DNA from: Azolla caroliniana
Taxonomy: Eukaryota > Polypodiophyta
NCBI GenBank assembly: GCA_043228905.1
Contig: JBHGNT010000017.1
Location: forward strand, 13,082,001 to 13,146,000
Length of the DNA stretch: 64,000 nt
Direction: 5' to 3'
A program made the translations under genes and the position numbers. Numbering within the stretch: the stretch's first letter is position 1; every line of letters starts with the position of its first letter. Below the pieces are notes generated by a model. That model made no database searches. It worked only from the letters and a program-made list of their open reading frames with translations, and was not told the origin of the DNA. Below are positions 11,215 through 23,144 of this stretch, piece after piece.

Positions 11215-12570
11215 GTTTGTGTACATGGCCGACTTTACCTCGCTCGACTCAAGGATGAACATACAATCTTCACAACGGCCGTGGGCTACAATTCGATCAT
11301 CTTTTTCGATAAAACAACTGTCATTGTTGAATCATACTTGCATTCCGTGTTAGACAATCTAACCTACTGAGATCAAGTTCTTCGTGATTGTTGGGACATG
11401 CAAGACATTCTTGAGGTAAGTTTGGTCCCCGTCATTTCCGAATGGGACATTCCCGATATGCTGTATTGAATGAGTTGTGTCATCGCCAGTCTCGACATAT
11501 CCGGGTTGATCGGGTTTACGCAACTCCCGGAACCAATCTTCATGAGACGTCATATGGTTGGACGTACCCGAGTCAACAAACCATACACTATTTGAGGCGG
11601 AAGCGCTAGTTGAAGCTCGTGTGGACATTGAGTGTGCTTTATGCCTCATTACGAACATTCCGCCACGATTGCCGTAGTCAGAATTTGTTACGTAGTTCGT
11701 GAGTTGTCGGCCTGCCTCACGTTTCTTCTTCCGGCACTCTTCTTCGTAGTGGCTTGGTTTTTCACAGTACCCGCACTCGACTGGGTTTCGGCGATTGCTC
11801 AGTCCGGCGTTATGACTCCCCCTACCGCCAAGTTCTCTGGGCCCGTTCCTGTCCGCTTGCCACTGGTGGGAGTTACGCCCTTCATTCCGCCGATCATTAT
11901 GGCCTTGTCCGAAACAACCTCTGTTTCCACGACCGAAATCTCTTCTATTATCCGATTGGGAGTAAAGCAAATGACCATGTGATGCGTTGCTCCTCTGTCG
12001 GGCGTGATTCTCTTCGACCAGCAATATCGATTGAAGGTCGAAGAAGGAAGGAGGGTTCTTCCTTGCAAGAATGGCTGATCTAATCGCGCCAAAACGCGGT
12101 GCTAAGCCTTCGAGGTATATCTGCACCAGTTTGTCATCATCAATGAAGACGTTGATTGATACGAGGGTGTCACATAGCTCCTTGATCTTCAAGGTATAGC
12201 TTGAGATTGACATATCCCTTTGTTGGATGTTATTCAGCTCCTGACAAAGTTGGAGCTTGCGTGCGGCCATGTTGGTTACGAAAATCTTTTTGACATTTTC
12301 CCATGCCTGCTTCGGCATTTTTGCCTCTCGAATGTAGCCAAGAATATGATCATGAATGCATGATGCTAGACAATACAACACACGGCTCGCGGCCTGCTCC
12401 CAAGCGGGATAGTCAGCGTGTGTTGGGTTGGGTTGCGATTCGTGAGCTCCTTCAATGTAGGTTCAGTAACCTTGTCCGACAAGGTATTGATGCGTCTTGT
12501 ACTCCCAAGATGCAAAGTTCGTTCTGTCGAGCTTCTCCGTAGGAAGAGCGCTTCCCATTTGAGTATTCAT
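11215..12570 (-). pseudogene. copia gag-protease of element E
   Basis: The probable start is MNTQMGS (ATG 12568-12570), the same opening as the related element at 17231. A TGA at 12463-12465 replaces Trp in GQGYW; after it the frame stays open for 340 codons. It includes the gag block LQLCQELNNIQQRDMS, a zinc knuckle (CGYCEKPSHYEEEC) and the protease (WFVDSGTSNHMTSH). After LISVG (11359) a frame change occurs, and pre-integrase sequence can still be followed to about 11215. Capsid and protease only; not functional. Confidence 0.85.
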
Positions 12571-12660
12571 GGTGATTTCTTCTTCTGTTGATTAACCGGT
12601 TCTGTTGATTGTCGGCGTGCAACACAACACAATCGAATAGGTGTGATTAGACAACCACAC

Positions 12661-12672
12661 GCTCTGATACCA
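12661..12672 (-). promoter_or_regulatory. primer binding site of copia E
   Basis: Minus strand TGGTATCAGAGC directly after the LTR end, the usual complement of the plant initiator tRNA-Met 3' end. Confidence 0.85.
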
Positions 12673-12725
12673 TGTTAAGAAATGGAGTCTGTGGTGATTG
12701 CAATACATCAGAAGATGAGACACTA

Positions 12726-12758
<33 letters not shown>

Positions 12759-12963
12759 AGCAACAGAGAGAGAGAGAGAGAGAGAGAGATAATCAAAATG
12801 TATATTACATAAGACTTCCAACGGTAACTAAGTTACAATGAGTTGGTTTATATACCAAGTAAGCTAGGGCAAGCGCCCTTTTTGCTATTTACAAAACTAG
12901 CCTGGTATGTCCATGGGCTAGTGTGAACCTATTCCTATGGGAAGTTGAGTTCGATTCTCAACA
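12673..12963 (-). repeat. 5' LTR of copia E
   Basis: 291 bp, TGTTGAGAATC to ATTTCTTAACA, with TATATAAACC as promoter and (CT)n and (CA)n tracts downstream. Similar to the LTR at 9089-9335. Confidence 0.85.
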
Positions 12964-13214
12964 GAGGGGTCACATGGTAGGACACACCCGTTGAGCTTTA
13001 TCGTTCATAGCTTTGAGTGCACGACAATCGGCTTTGATGTGCTTGGGTTTCTTGCAATAGTTGCAAATTCGATTGTCCCTGGACTTGCTCCGACTTTGCT
13101 AATTGTTCGGTTGTCGGGAAGGCCCCGAATCAGATATACCTTTGTGGCAGCTATCGTCTTCTCATAAGTGTCTAAGAGTGTCTTCCACAATTGGAAGGCA
13201 GTAGAACACGATTG

Positions 13215-13661
13215 GGGAGGTCGAATGACTGCGGCCACGTCAATTCGCTTTTTTTCTTTTCGTGTTGGGCCGCGCTGCAATTTTCTAGCTCATCTAAGAG
13301 TTGACCTGATATCTCTATACTGCATGAGTGTGCAATGTTGAACTCATTCTTTTTTACAACATGTAGTGTGGGGGCATGCTTTGAACCCGTAGTCTTTAGG
13401 CCATGAGCCTGACGAGTTGGCCATTTTTTGCTACGGATGTAGCGCGCGTTCTGACTCCACGCTCGCTCTCCGCCCACCGCGGGCCACATGGTAAGTGGCC
13501 TGAGGCAACCAAAAAGATTTTTCTGTTTGTGTTGGCGGAAAATGAGCCATACGGTTTATGCTCAAAGAATATAAAGTTGGACTAATTTGGAAACTCTTGC
13601 CTTTTTGCTGAAAAAGCAATAGAAAAAAGAGCAACAAATTGGTTCGTAACAAAAATAGCTT
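13215..13661 (-). other. unidentified insertion in copia gag
   Basis: Flanked by gag codons that are nearly contiguous in relatives (GTGTACTT on one side, CAATCGTG on the other), so it is secondary. It replaces a few gag bases and shows no clear target duplication or terminal repeats. The minus strand contains GGCTCATGGCC followed ~15 bp later by GGGTTCAAA, faintly like the A and B boxes of a tRNA-derived SINE. Origin unknown. Confidence 0.5.
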
Positions 13662-14397
13662 AAAGTACACTAACTCTGACAAGTGCATCCAAATGGTGGC
13701 TCAGATAATTCTATCGAGTTTCATGCACTCATTCAGCTTGATTCCTTCTAGAGGGTTTTCGTTCTCGATTGGGTCTATCTTACCCTTGAGTATTCGATAG
13801 TCTTGCATCTACTCTTTCCAGAAGTTGAAGTTTGATCCATCGAGCTTCCTCAGGACTGGCTCACCCGATATTGTTCTAGTTGGATTCAAACACAAGTCGA
13901 ATTGGCTTCCCGAGTTGGATAATCGAATCTGTCGATTTGATTCCAATGCCGATTTCGAGATGTCAATCACACATTTTGTGCCGATTATCCACGCCGATCC
14001 TGCTTCGGGTGACTGCAACAATGAGAGGGACAAAGTTGATTGGTCCTCCCGAATGTCGTTCAGCCGAATGAAGCATGGATTGGGGTTGATCCCTGGAGCT
14101 GGATCTAATTTGAGAGGTTTCAATAAATGAGAAGATAGTGTCTAACGTGGTAAAACACGATCGAGGCCGATTTGATAGAGATTCCATTCTGAACGAATGC
14201 AATCATAGAAGCAAGGTACTACTGACTAGCTTACCTTAAGAGTGATCTAGCCCGATGGCGTGCAAATCTTCTGTTTTTTTTTCTCTTCTCAAGATGAGAT
14301 CTTGAACTCAGGTTCTTCAAGGGAGACTAAGCAAGAATGTTGTTGAAGATTACTGACAGCTGGCAATGAGTTGAAGAACCTCTACTCTGACACCAGA

Positions 14398-14745
14398 TGT
14401 TGAGACTTGAGGCTGTCAATGCGAAAACATCAACAACACCTTGACATGAAGATCACCGAGTGTGCATAAATGAAGGCAAGATCAGAGAACAAAATGAGAG
14501 AGAGAGAGAGAGAGATAGACAAAGAGGCACACAATGTAACAGTTTTTATGCAGAATCGTTGCAATACAATGGAGACAATAGCTCTCTAACAATAGCAACA
14601 ACCTTACAAACTAGGTTACAAAGCCCGTTATATACTGAATGGGCTAGGGCAACTGCCCTTTAACATATTTATAGAATTGTCATAAACCTAGTTTATCCAA
14701 GGGACAAATTATGTTAATATGGCCATTATATACCCATATTCGACA
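14398..14745 (-). repeat. 5' LTR of copia F2
   Basis: 348 bp, TGTCGAATATGG to AAGTCTCAACA, with AGTATATAACGG promoter and (CT)n tract. The start resembles the LTR at 5767-6050. Confidence 0.75.
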
Positions 14746-16139
14746 ATGAGGGGTGTCATCACCAGTTTCGACGACCCCCAGCCGTTCCAGCTTCTCTAGC
14801 ATCGAGAACCATTCCTTGTGATTCGTCATATGGTTCAATGCGTTGGAAGCCAGGTACCACACCTTGTTCGACTTAGAGGTGCTCGCCACCATCGAGTTGG
14901 TTTTGTGCTTCATTACGAAGCCTAGACCCTTTTCGGCTTGACCTGAACCTTCAGCGTATTGTGATATCCAACACCTATCAGCATCACCTCAGCTCAATCC
15001 GGCTCAGTCCAAATGGGCGTGCTTTTTCCAGCACTCATCTCTTTGTGGCCCTTCTGGCTACAGTACCAACTATCTTTCACGGCCTTCCCTTGCCTGCTTT
15101 CGACATTGCCTTGACTCACCTTGCTCATGGAGGGTTCGGAGCTACTATCAACATTTCTATTATGCCGGGAGTTTTGCTCTTGCTGGTCGCCTCCATTGCG
15201 TGCCGACCTGCCTCATCCTCCATGACCATGGGGCCTTTCTGCCTCTGCGTACAACATCTTACTTTTGGCGTGTGTGCTTATCGACGCACCCGTGTGGTTC
15301 TCTTCAATGAGCAACATCGATTGCAGCTTGAAAAACGAAGGCATATTCTCCCTCGTGCAGACCGTCATTCGGAATGATCCGAACTTCGATACCAACCCTC
15401 TGAGGCAAACTTGCACCATCTCGTCTTCTTCAACTGTGGCATTGATAGACCCAAGAGAGTCGTAGATCTCCTTAATCTTGGAGGTGTAATCAGCCACCGA
15501 CATATGTCTCTGTCAGATGTTGCTCAACTCTTGTCTGAGTTGTAGCTTTCTGACTGTGGTGCTTGCGGCGAAAATCTTCTTCAGATTTTCCTGAGCATCC
15601 TTCAATGTTTTGGCGTCCCGGATGTAGCTCAATAGTTGGTCACTCACACAAGATTCAAAGCAGTAAAGAACTCATGAGTGGGCTAACACAAAGAATACGT
15701 TCCCTTGTCGGCAACAGGGCATTCTTAACCCTCACGCTCTGATACTATGTAAAAGAATATGTGTGCAACAGTGTATGCGATAGACACAGAGTACATTGTT
15801 GGTTATTCGGCAACACGACAGTTACGTAAACATAGAGTTGAGATGAGAGAGACAGATAGATAAACAAACAAAGAATAGACAACAACAATCTTCTATTAAC
15901 AAAATGTTCTTTGTACATACAATGTGCTCGGTGAGCACTATTTATACAAGCCCTCATGAGTGGGCTGACACAAATACTATCAGTACTTTAATGCTCATGA
16001 ATGAGCCTAACACTAACTCTAGTTGTAATATTCCTATTTACTAAAATAGGAATATAGGCCCTTACGGCCTATGGGACTCCAGCCGATTCGGGCCTAGCCG
16101 ATCAGTCTCCAACCGATTTGGCTCTTGGCTTCTTCAACA
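14746..16139 (-). mobile_element. Ty1/copia element F, 5' half only
   Basis: The minus strand shows an LTR (15748-16139, TGTTGAAGA to TTTTACA, with TATAAATAG), a primer site with one change (TAGTATCAGAGC, 15736-15747), then broken gag (LSYIRDAKTLKDAQENLKK; MSVADYTSKIKEIYDSLGS, open 15213-15503) and a protease remnant (VWYLASNALNHMTNHKEWF). Catalytic DSG has become LAS/ASN-like, so the protease is dead. The element stops at GDDTPH, exactly where the LTR of F2 starts. Confidence 0.75.
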
Positions 16140-16618
16140 AATTCGACCCACTCAATAAATATGTTTATTAACCCTCTTGCTAAGAGTTCTAGCACCCACA
16201 AGGAAGAGAGATTGGTGTTCTATAACTACACACTTCACTAATCTCTCTTAAGCTTAAGGAATATAAGGAGGAGAGGAAGCTCTAACTCTTAATCAATAGG
16301 GAGATCTTTACAAATGGAAGAACCCTTACAAAGACACCACAATGTGGTTTATATACCATTTACATTTAGAGTATGAGTCTTTCACACTTTGCCGCCCATT
16401 AGCTCCCTTTCCTCTTGTCATTCCCTCTTCATAGTCCCTTTAACCGTACTAGGTCCTTGTTGATGTGGCCTTCTTCATGACCAATCATGGTGCAATCCAT
16501 GTGCTTAACACACTCAATCTGAATCTTGTTATGGAAGTGAAAAGGGAAAAGGGTCATCTTGTGGTTGGCATGGGATCATCTTTGTACTCCGAAGCATCTT
16601 GCTAGGACATGAATTTTG
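16140..16618 (-). repeat. probable LTR remnant, noncoding
   Basis: No coding sequence. A TATATAAACC box on the minus strand near 16356 and a downstream T-rich stretch look like another decayed copia LTR, but no boundaries can be set. Copia C is inserted at its right end. Confidence 0.3.
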
Positions 16619-16623
16619 AATTT
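16619..16623. repeat. target-site duplication of copia C (left)
   Basis: AATTT directly before the 5' LTR; the same five bases follow the 3' LTR at 20598-20602. Confidence 0.85.
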
Positions 16624-17060
16624 TGTTGAGAGATCAAGCTCAACTTAGTTTAGTTAGTTAGTCAACAATGTAACTTCGTAGTTACCTAGATAGAATCTAG
16701 TTAGAAGTGTTGACTATAACTCCTTAAATAGGACCTTGTACTTAAGTGGGATATTCTAGATCCTCCACTCCTAAGTACATTTAATATAGGACTTACACAT
16801 TAGTACCTATATTCTACTCACACATGTGCACCTTTGCACATGAGATGTATATATACCTCATTGTGGGTATTTTTGTATTTGATGATATTGAAGCTAATTT
16901 AATATACTTACTCATCCCCCATCTTGTGTCATTCATAAGTGTATCTCTCTCTCTCTCTCTCACACACACACATACACACATATCACTTAATCTTCCGCGC
17001 TTAACTTAATCACATAATTAGGTAATAATTATTCCTTAATTAATTACCTAATCCTTAACA
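16624..17060 (+). repeat. 5' LTR of copia C
   Basis: 437 bp, TGTTGAGAGATC to ATCCTTAACA; includes a (CT)n(CA)n tract near 16945-16975. Confidence 0.9.
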
Positions 17061-17072
17061 TGGTATCAGAGC
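17061..17072 (+). promoter_or_regulatory. primer binding site of copia C
   Basis: TGGTATCAGAGC immediately after the 5' LTR. Confidence 0.9.
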
Positions 17073-17230
17073 GAGTGGTTTAGCACATCCACTAAGCCCA
17101 TCTGCCTCTTCATAATAGTGTGTTCGAGACACCGACGACAAAATCCGGCTATCGACTACCGTAGTGCCGCTACGTAGCACGTGTACGTGATCGACGGAAG
17201 AAAAACAAAAGAAGAGAAGACACAATCAAC

Positions 17231-20125
17231 ATGAACACACAAATGGGTAGCGAGTCGCTCCCTAGAAAAAAGCTAGACCGGAGCGATTATTCATCTTGGG
17301 AGTACAAGATCACCCAATACCTCGTCGGCCAAGGGTATTGGAGCTACATCAATGGCGCACTCGAGAACAAGCCCGACAACACAAATGCCAACTACCCAAT
17401 GTGGGAGCAAGGAGCGAGTCGGGTAATGTATTGCTTGGCAACATGTGTCCAGGACCACATGCTTAGCCACATTCGAGACGCCAAGACGCCTAAAGAGGCA
17501 TGGGAGAACATAAAGAAAATGTCCGCTGCCAACACGACCGCCTACAAACTTCAACTCCGGCAAGAGTTGAATAACATTCGGCAAAAAGACATGTCTGTGT
17601 CGGACTACACCGCCAAAATCAAGAGCATTTGTGACTCGCTTGGCTCCATCAACATAAACGTCGACGAAGACGAGATGGTTCAAGTATGCTTGGGCGGCCT
17701 CGCACAATGATTCGATCCATTACGGATGGCAATCTTGGCGAGAGAAAAGCCTCTGTCATTCTTCAACCTCCAATCAATGCTATTGGTCGAAGAGAATCAC
17801 GTTCAAACTAAAAGCAAGACATCGGAAGGACAAATGTTCTTTTCGAATTCGGACGGTGGCCGAGGAGGAGATCACGGCGGTAGAAGAGGCCAATTCGGCC
17901 CATCACACAAAGGGAACTCAAACCTTCACGGAAGCCATCGAGGAACCTTCGGAAGAAGGGGGAGCTTCCACGCCGAACATGGTCGGCAAATGAGGCCCGC
18001 AACTTGCAACTATTGATGCAAAATCGGTCACCACGAGGAGGAATGTCGAAAAAGATGAAGCGAGTCGGCTTCCACGAATCGACAACACACGAATTACGCC
18101 GTCAACTCCGAATACGATGATTACAGCGGACTATTCGTAATGAGGCATAGAGCGAACTCTATGACGGTCTCCAACTCCGCAAGCACCTCCAACTCGGAAG
18201 ACGTGTGGTTCGTCAATTCCGGCACCTTACATCACATGACATCTCACGAAGAGTGGTTTCGTGATTTACGAACGCCGGATCGACCCGGCTTCATAGAGAC
18301 GGGAGACGACACCACGCACCCCATTCGGCACATCGGCAATGTCCCATTTGGGAAAGAAGGCGAGCAAACTTGCATCAAGAATGTCTTGCACGTGCCCACA
18401 ATAACGAAGAATTTGGTCTCGGTCGGCCAAATCGTGGAGCAAGGCATGCAAGTCCGCTTCAACAATGAAGGTTGCTTTATCGAGAAAGATGGTCAACTCA
18501 TAGCGAAGGGGCGGAGAGACGGTCGAATGTTCATCCTCGATTCGAACGAGGTGAAATCGGCAATGTATGCTAAAGGTCTCAAAACCGAGACAGGCATCGA
18601 GTTGTGGCACAAGAGAATCGGCCACAAAAACCTCCAACGGCTTCGAGCGATGCAAACCAAGGGAGTCGTCATCGGACTTCCGACATTCGAGTCAAAACGA
18701 GTCGACCGAGTATGCAAAGCGTGTCAACTCGGCAAACAACATCGACTCCCATTCCCGAAGGAGAGCTCCGCAAGCAAAGGCCTCCTCGACGTCATACACT
18801 CGGATGTATGGGGACCGACTCAAACGCCGACAATCGACGGATGCCGATACTACGTAACCTTCATCTACGACTACTCGCATTACACATGGATCTACCCGAT
18901 GAAGAAGAAGAGCGAAGTGTTCTCCCACTTCCAAAAGCTCAAGGGGCAAGTCGAAAAAGAAACCGGTTGGCACATTCAATGCCTACGATCGGATGGAGGA
19001 AAGGAGTACTTCTCCAACGAGTTCACCGCCTACCTCCAAAGTGAAGGCATTCGAAGAGAATTCTCATGCCGAGACACACCCCAACAAAATGGAGTCGCCG
19101 AAAGAAAAAATCGGCAAATACTCGAGGTAGCACGTGGCATAATGCATGAGAAGCAAATGCCGAATTTCTATTGGGCCGAAGCGGCATCCACGGCCGTCTA
19201 TCTCATGAATCGATGCACAACCAATGGAGTCCATGAGCTAACTCCCTACGAGCTCCTCGTCGGAAGGAAGCCGATCCTGTCGCACCTCAAGGTGTTTGGA
19301 AGCATTGCAAATGTACGCATCCTGAACGAACAACGACAGAAGCCCGACGCGAAGTCGGAGGAATGCATCCTCATAGGATACTCGTCCGAGAAGAAGGCGT
19401 ACAAGTGTTACAACCCTTCTACCCGAGCGGTTCGGGTAAGTCGAGATGTAGTCTTCTACGAGTCCGCATCATGGTACGCACCAGAGGCAACTTTGACTCT
19501 GACTTCGGTCGACCCGGAATCCGCCGAACAAGAGGTAGAAGATGGAGATCACTTCGAATACGTGTTCGAAGAAAGTCCGATTACGACTGAGCTTAGTGGG
19601 CCACAAGAGCCCCCACACTACCCAAGCACGTCGTGGCCAAGTACGAACTTGGACAAAGGCAAAGGTAAGATGGTCAAATACGAAGTCGATCACCTCGACG
19701 ACAATGATTTGGATGGATCGGCTCCCTCACTAGATAGTGAGTTAGGTGTACCCATCATGCGGACACCTGGAATAAAGAAGACGCTCACATCGGCGAGCGA
19801 AAAACTTCGACGCTCTTCTAGAGAGAAGAATCTCGTCACTCGGCTCGGCTACAACGAGTATATGGCCCATCATTACGCCTTCGCGATGAAGGTAGCAGCC
19901 GAACAAGAGCCCATGAGCTCCACCGAAGCGGCTCGAAACCCAAGATGGGTAGAAGTAGTCGACCTTCGCCCACACACTACAAGCCTTCGTCACCGGCTTG
20001 AGGGGGAGGACCCGAGATTGCCATGGCGAAGAAAGCCGAAGGCCGGACGGAAGCCACACAGAAGCCAACATCGAAAGTCGGACAACGCCGAAAACAACGT
20101 CGGATGTCGGACGCCTCACACTTGA
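17231..20125 (+). pseudogene. copia C gag-protease-integrase, three in-frame TGA stops
   Basis: The ATG opens MNTQMGSESLPRKKLDR. One frame runs 964 codons to 20125 with stops at 17708-17710, 18014-18016 and 18056-18058. The first and third replace Arg (CGA to TGA); the second falls on the second Cys of the zinc knuckle. From 18140 the frame is open for 661 codons: protease core WFVNSGTLHHMTSH (catalytic DSG changed to NSG), GAG-pre (LWHKRIGH), integrase with HSDVWG, RSDGGKEY and GVAERKN (the D,D,E residues). After the linker it reaches NPRWVEVVD and then noncoding-like tail sequence with two purine tracts. Without intact protease or RT it cannot be autonomous. Confidence 0.92.
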
Positions 20126-20138
20126 GCTTGAGGGAGCG
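20126..20138 (+). promoter_or_regulatory. polypurine tract of copia C
   Basis: Purine-rich gcttgagggagcg directly before the 3' LTR; a second, stronger one (cttgagggggagg) lies at 20006-20018. Confidence 0.65.
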
Positions 20139-20450
20139 TGTTGAGAGATCAAGCTCAACTTAGTTTAGTTAATTAGTCAACAATGTAACTTCGTAGTTAC
20201 CTAGATAGAATCTAGTTAGAAGTTTTGACTATAACGCCTTAAATAGGACCTTGTACTTAAGTGGGATATTCTAGATCCTCCACTCCTAAGTACATTTAAT
20301 ATAGGACTTGCACATTAGTACCTATATTCTACTCACACATGTGCACCTTTGCACATGAGATGTATATATACCTCATTGTGGGTATTTTTGTATTTGATGA
20401 TGTTGAAGCTAATTTAATATACTTACTCATCCCCCATCTTGTGTCATTCA

Positions 20451-20509
<59 letters not shown>

Positions 20510-20597
20510 TACGCACATATCACTTAATCTTCTACGCTTAACTTAATCACATAATTAGGTAATAATTATTCCTTAATCAATTACCTAATCCTTAACA
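20139..20597 (+). repeat. 3' LTR of copia C
   Basis: 459 bp, same ends as the 5' LTR; longer because of an expanded (CT)n block near 20455-20491. Followed by AATTT at 20598-20602. Confidence 0.9.
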
Positions 20598-20602
20598 AAT
20601 TT

Positions 20603-22330
20603 ATACAAGCAAATGGTGGCTCGTTGATTTACTTTCATTTGATTTATGTTTGTGGGTGTACAACCTTGGACAAAAATGGTGGCTTACTTCATAGAGAAGA
20701 CATGAATTAAGCTTGGAAACATTACGATAAATGTTAATTAGTGGAATGTCATTAATTCTGAAAGGGATGTCAAATGTGTAAGGTATCTCATAAGTAATCA
20801 ATTGGCAAAGTATGTTGAATTTTGTGCAATGGCAAAGTATCTCACAAGAAAGGGAATGTGTCAATTCATTACAAATGGAGGTTTTGGCAACATTAAGGTT
20901 GTTTGGATGAGAAACTAAACCATTTCTTAACCTTCAATTTAATTGGATGGCTAGATTGGGTTTGTTAACAATCAAGGATGCTATATTGGTATGAAGAAGA
21001 TTAATGGCCTTTTCAACAACAAGATCAACATTTTGTATTCCAAGATGTTATACTTTTATTTGGGATAAGTTGAAAGGATTATTATCATCATATGAGTTAA
21101 TTCTTGATTTCGATGTGTATCAATTTAGTGTGGATGTCTTTGACTGGGGTAAGACTACCTTCATTCAATTGGGGTTTTGCACATATGGAGAAGAGTGAAC
21201 CAATGTCTCATTTCCAAATTATTTTTGAGTTCTTGAGGTATTGGGGGTTATGATTCAATTGGAATATGTTGAATGCTTTCACATTGATTCGCAAGTTGGG
21301 GTGAGAAATATATATTGTAAAGTTAAAAAGACTTCTTTTGTGGCAACTAATTGTGTTATAGAAGTCACGAAAGCTTAACCATGAAGAGAGAGAGAGAACC
21401 TCAGCAAGGACATATATCATCATATTCGATATTGAATTGGTTTGTAGGGTGGGATTGAGTTTGTAGTCGTAATAGTAGTATTTAGATCCCTAGAAGGGTT
21501 CTTCTATACTTTGTTCTAAGTTATTGGTCATGTTGGTGTTTTTTTTTTCATAATGAAAGCCATTATTTATGGAGGGAGAGAGAGAGAGAGAGAGAGAGAG
21601 ACTTAGGTTTCGAACCCAAGACATAGCGCTAGTAGTGTAACAACTTACCACTCATGGTAAAAGAGAAAGAGAAAGCAATCAACAGATACTCTTTTATAAA
21701 TTTTTGGAATGTGGTTGTTTTGTTTAAAATTGTAATTACCTTACCCTTGTGGTAAGTTGTTAGCACTACAAGCATTGCGTTGTGGGTTTGAAACCTAACT
21801 TCCTTACCTCTCTATTATATACTTCTTATATATCTCTTAATTCACATACTTCTTATATATCTCTTCATTCATAGATGCCAATGTGGTCTCCATTGGGCAA
21901 CCTTACATCCATCAAGGCTTATATATCTCTTAATTCACTAGATGCCATTGTGCTCTCCATTCCATCGGGCAACCTTACATCCATGAGGGCTTATATATCT
22001 CTTAATTCACTAGATGCCACTGTGGTCTCCATTGGGCAACCTTACGTCCATATGGGGGGGGGGGGGTGTTTCTCTCTCTCTCTCTTTCTTTGAGTGTGTT
22101 GTTTTAGAGGGATTTAGGGTTTGTTCAGGCCCCAATAAAAAGTACAGCAGGGGATAGACAGGTGCAGGGTGGGCAGCTATATATATATATATGTAGGTTG
22201 CTTCATTGTCACAGAGCTAAGGGACCAGATGAGATGAGATGAGATGATGAGGGTTTATTATACATGTGCAGAAGCTCCTCGCGTATGATGCTTACTTAAC
22301 AAACAGAAAATTTGTCATAGTTACACTGAT

Positions 22331-22388
<58 letters not shown>

Positions 22389-23144
22389 GTCGATACAAAG
22401 TTGAGCCCCAAGTGATGATCGTAAATCTCAGAAAGACCATACACTTCCTTTAGTAGGTGATGGATCACATTATTTTTTGTCATAGTTACACTGATGGTTG
22501 CCTGCTCTCTTTGTTTCCACCTCATTCCTTCGATTTTGATCTCTCTGAAAATGTCTGCAACTATTGTGTCGTTTCCTCTTGAGGGTTTTTTTTTTTTCTA
22601 TTTCGGCGCTGGTTTAGATGAGGGTGTTTGCTATGGTAACAAGAAATCTTTCTTGGATTTTACGATATGACGTTAACGCAGTAGAGAAATGGCCGGATGA
22701 ATGGCAGTGCCTGCTTATTAAATAAATGTATGAAATGACAATGGATCGATTTCACGACAGGCAACCGATTGTAAGATTGACATACGTGAATATGGAGATG
22801 GCAATGGAGAGTGGCTTATATATATATCCTTTATGATGTGATGAATGGATGTGATGAAGTCCTTTTTGTGGGATGCAGTGAAGGTAACGATGGATGGGTT
22901 TGGGTTAGGGTTTGATGCGAAACCTGCAATTTCACCATGATTGTTGTGCATTAAAACTGGACCAAAAAACTTAGGAGAAGTTGTTGGTATGGATTGCCGT
23001 GTATGTATTTTACTTAATAACAAGGAGTCATGAATCCATTGCTAGAAAGCACCAATTAGTAGCGAAAGGTTTGGGTATGTAAGAAATGCATACCGAGTAG
23101 GAAATTCCTTGTATTGAGGGAAGCTCGACCCAATATGTGGTATG
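20603..23144. other. intergenic spacer with simple repeats
   Basis: No gene recognised. It holds a (GA)n tract at 21574-21600, a run of about 12 G at 22055-22067 followed by (TC)n, a (TA)n near 22171, and a long (CT)n at 22331-22386. Short open frames have no recognisable domains. Confidence 0.6.
21841..22056. repeat. three imperfect ~70-bp tandem repeats
   Basis: The unit begins agatgcca and contains ctccattgggcaacc and cttatatatctcttaa. Copies start at 21873, 21940 and 22012, with periods of 67 and 72. Confidence 0.8.

Larger units (their letters stand above)
11206..12963 (-). mobile_element. Ty1/copia element E, 5' half only
   Basis: In order on the minus strand: 5' LTR, primer binding site, gag, zinc knuckle, protease and the start of the pre-integrase region. 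It ends at about 11205 in gypsy LTR sequence. Integrase core, RT, RNase H and 3' LTR are absent. The 5' LTR start abuts the broken gag of the neighbouring element, so the two are joined head to tail. Confidence 0.85.
12964..14745 (-). mobile_element. Ty1/copia element F2, LTR plus broken gag
   Basis: Same family as element A and the element at 54818. The minus strand has an LTR, a primer-like site (TGGTGTCAGAGT, 14384-14395), a leader, then gag: LRKLDGSNFNFWKE, QDYRILKGKIDPIEN, MHLSELVYF. A ~447-bp unrelated segment (13215-13661) interrupts it. Gag then resumes as QSCSTAFQLWKTLLDTYE, jumps over an internal deletion and reaches the zinc knuckle (CNYCKKPKHIKADC), where the LTR of element E takes over. 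Frames are broken throughout; no pol remains. Confidence 0.75.
16624..20597 (+). mobile_element. structurally complete copia C lacking RT and RNase H
   Basis: 3974 bp with two LTRs, primer site, gag, protease, integrase, polypurine tract and a 5-bp target duplication. Pol ends just after the integrase-RT linker (EAARNPRWVEVVD), so the ~1.5 kb encoding reverse transcriptase and RNase H is missing. Because target duplications are present, the element either inserted in this deleted form, mobilised in trans by a relative, or lost the segment later in place. Its LTRs differ at about ten positions plus a longer (CT)n tract in the 3' copy. Confidence 0.92.

Noticed and set aside
17061-17072. TGGTATCAGAGC sequences as tRNA genes
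   Set aside because: They are 12-base primer binding sites next to LTRs; no cloverleaf follows. No true tRNA or rRNA gene was found in the window.
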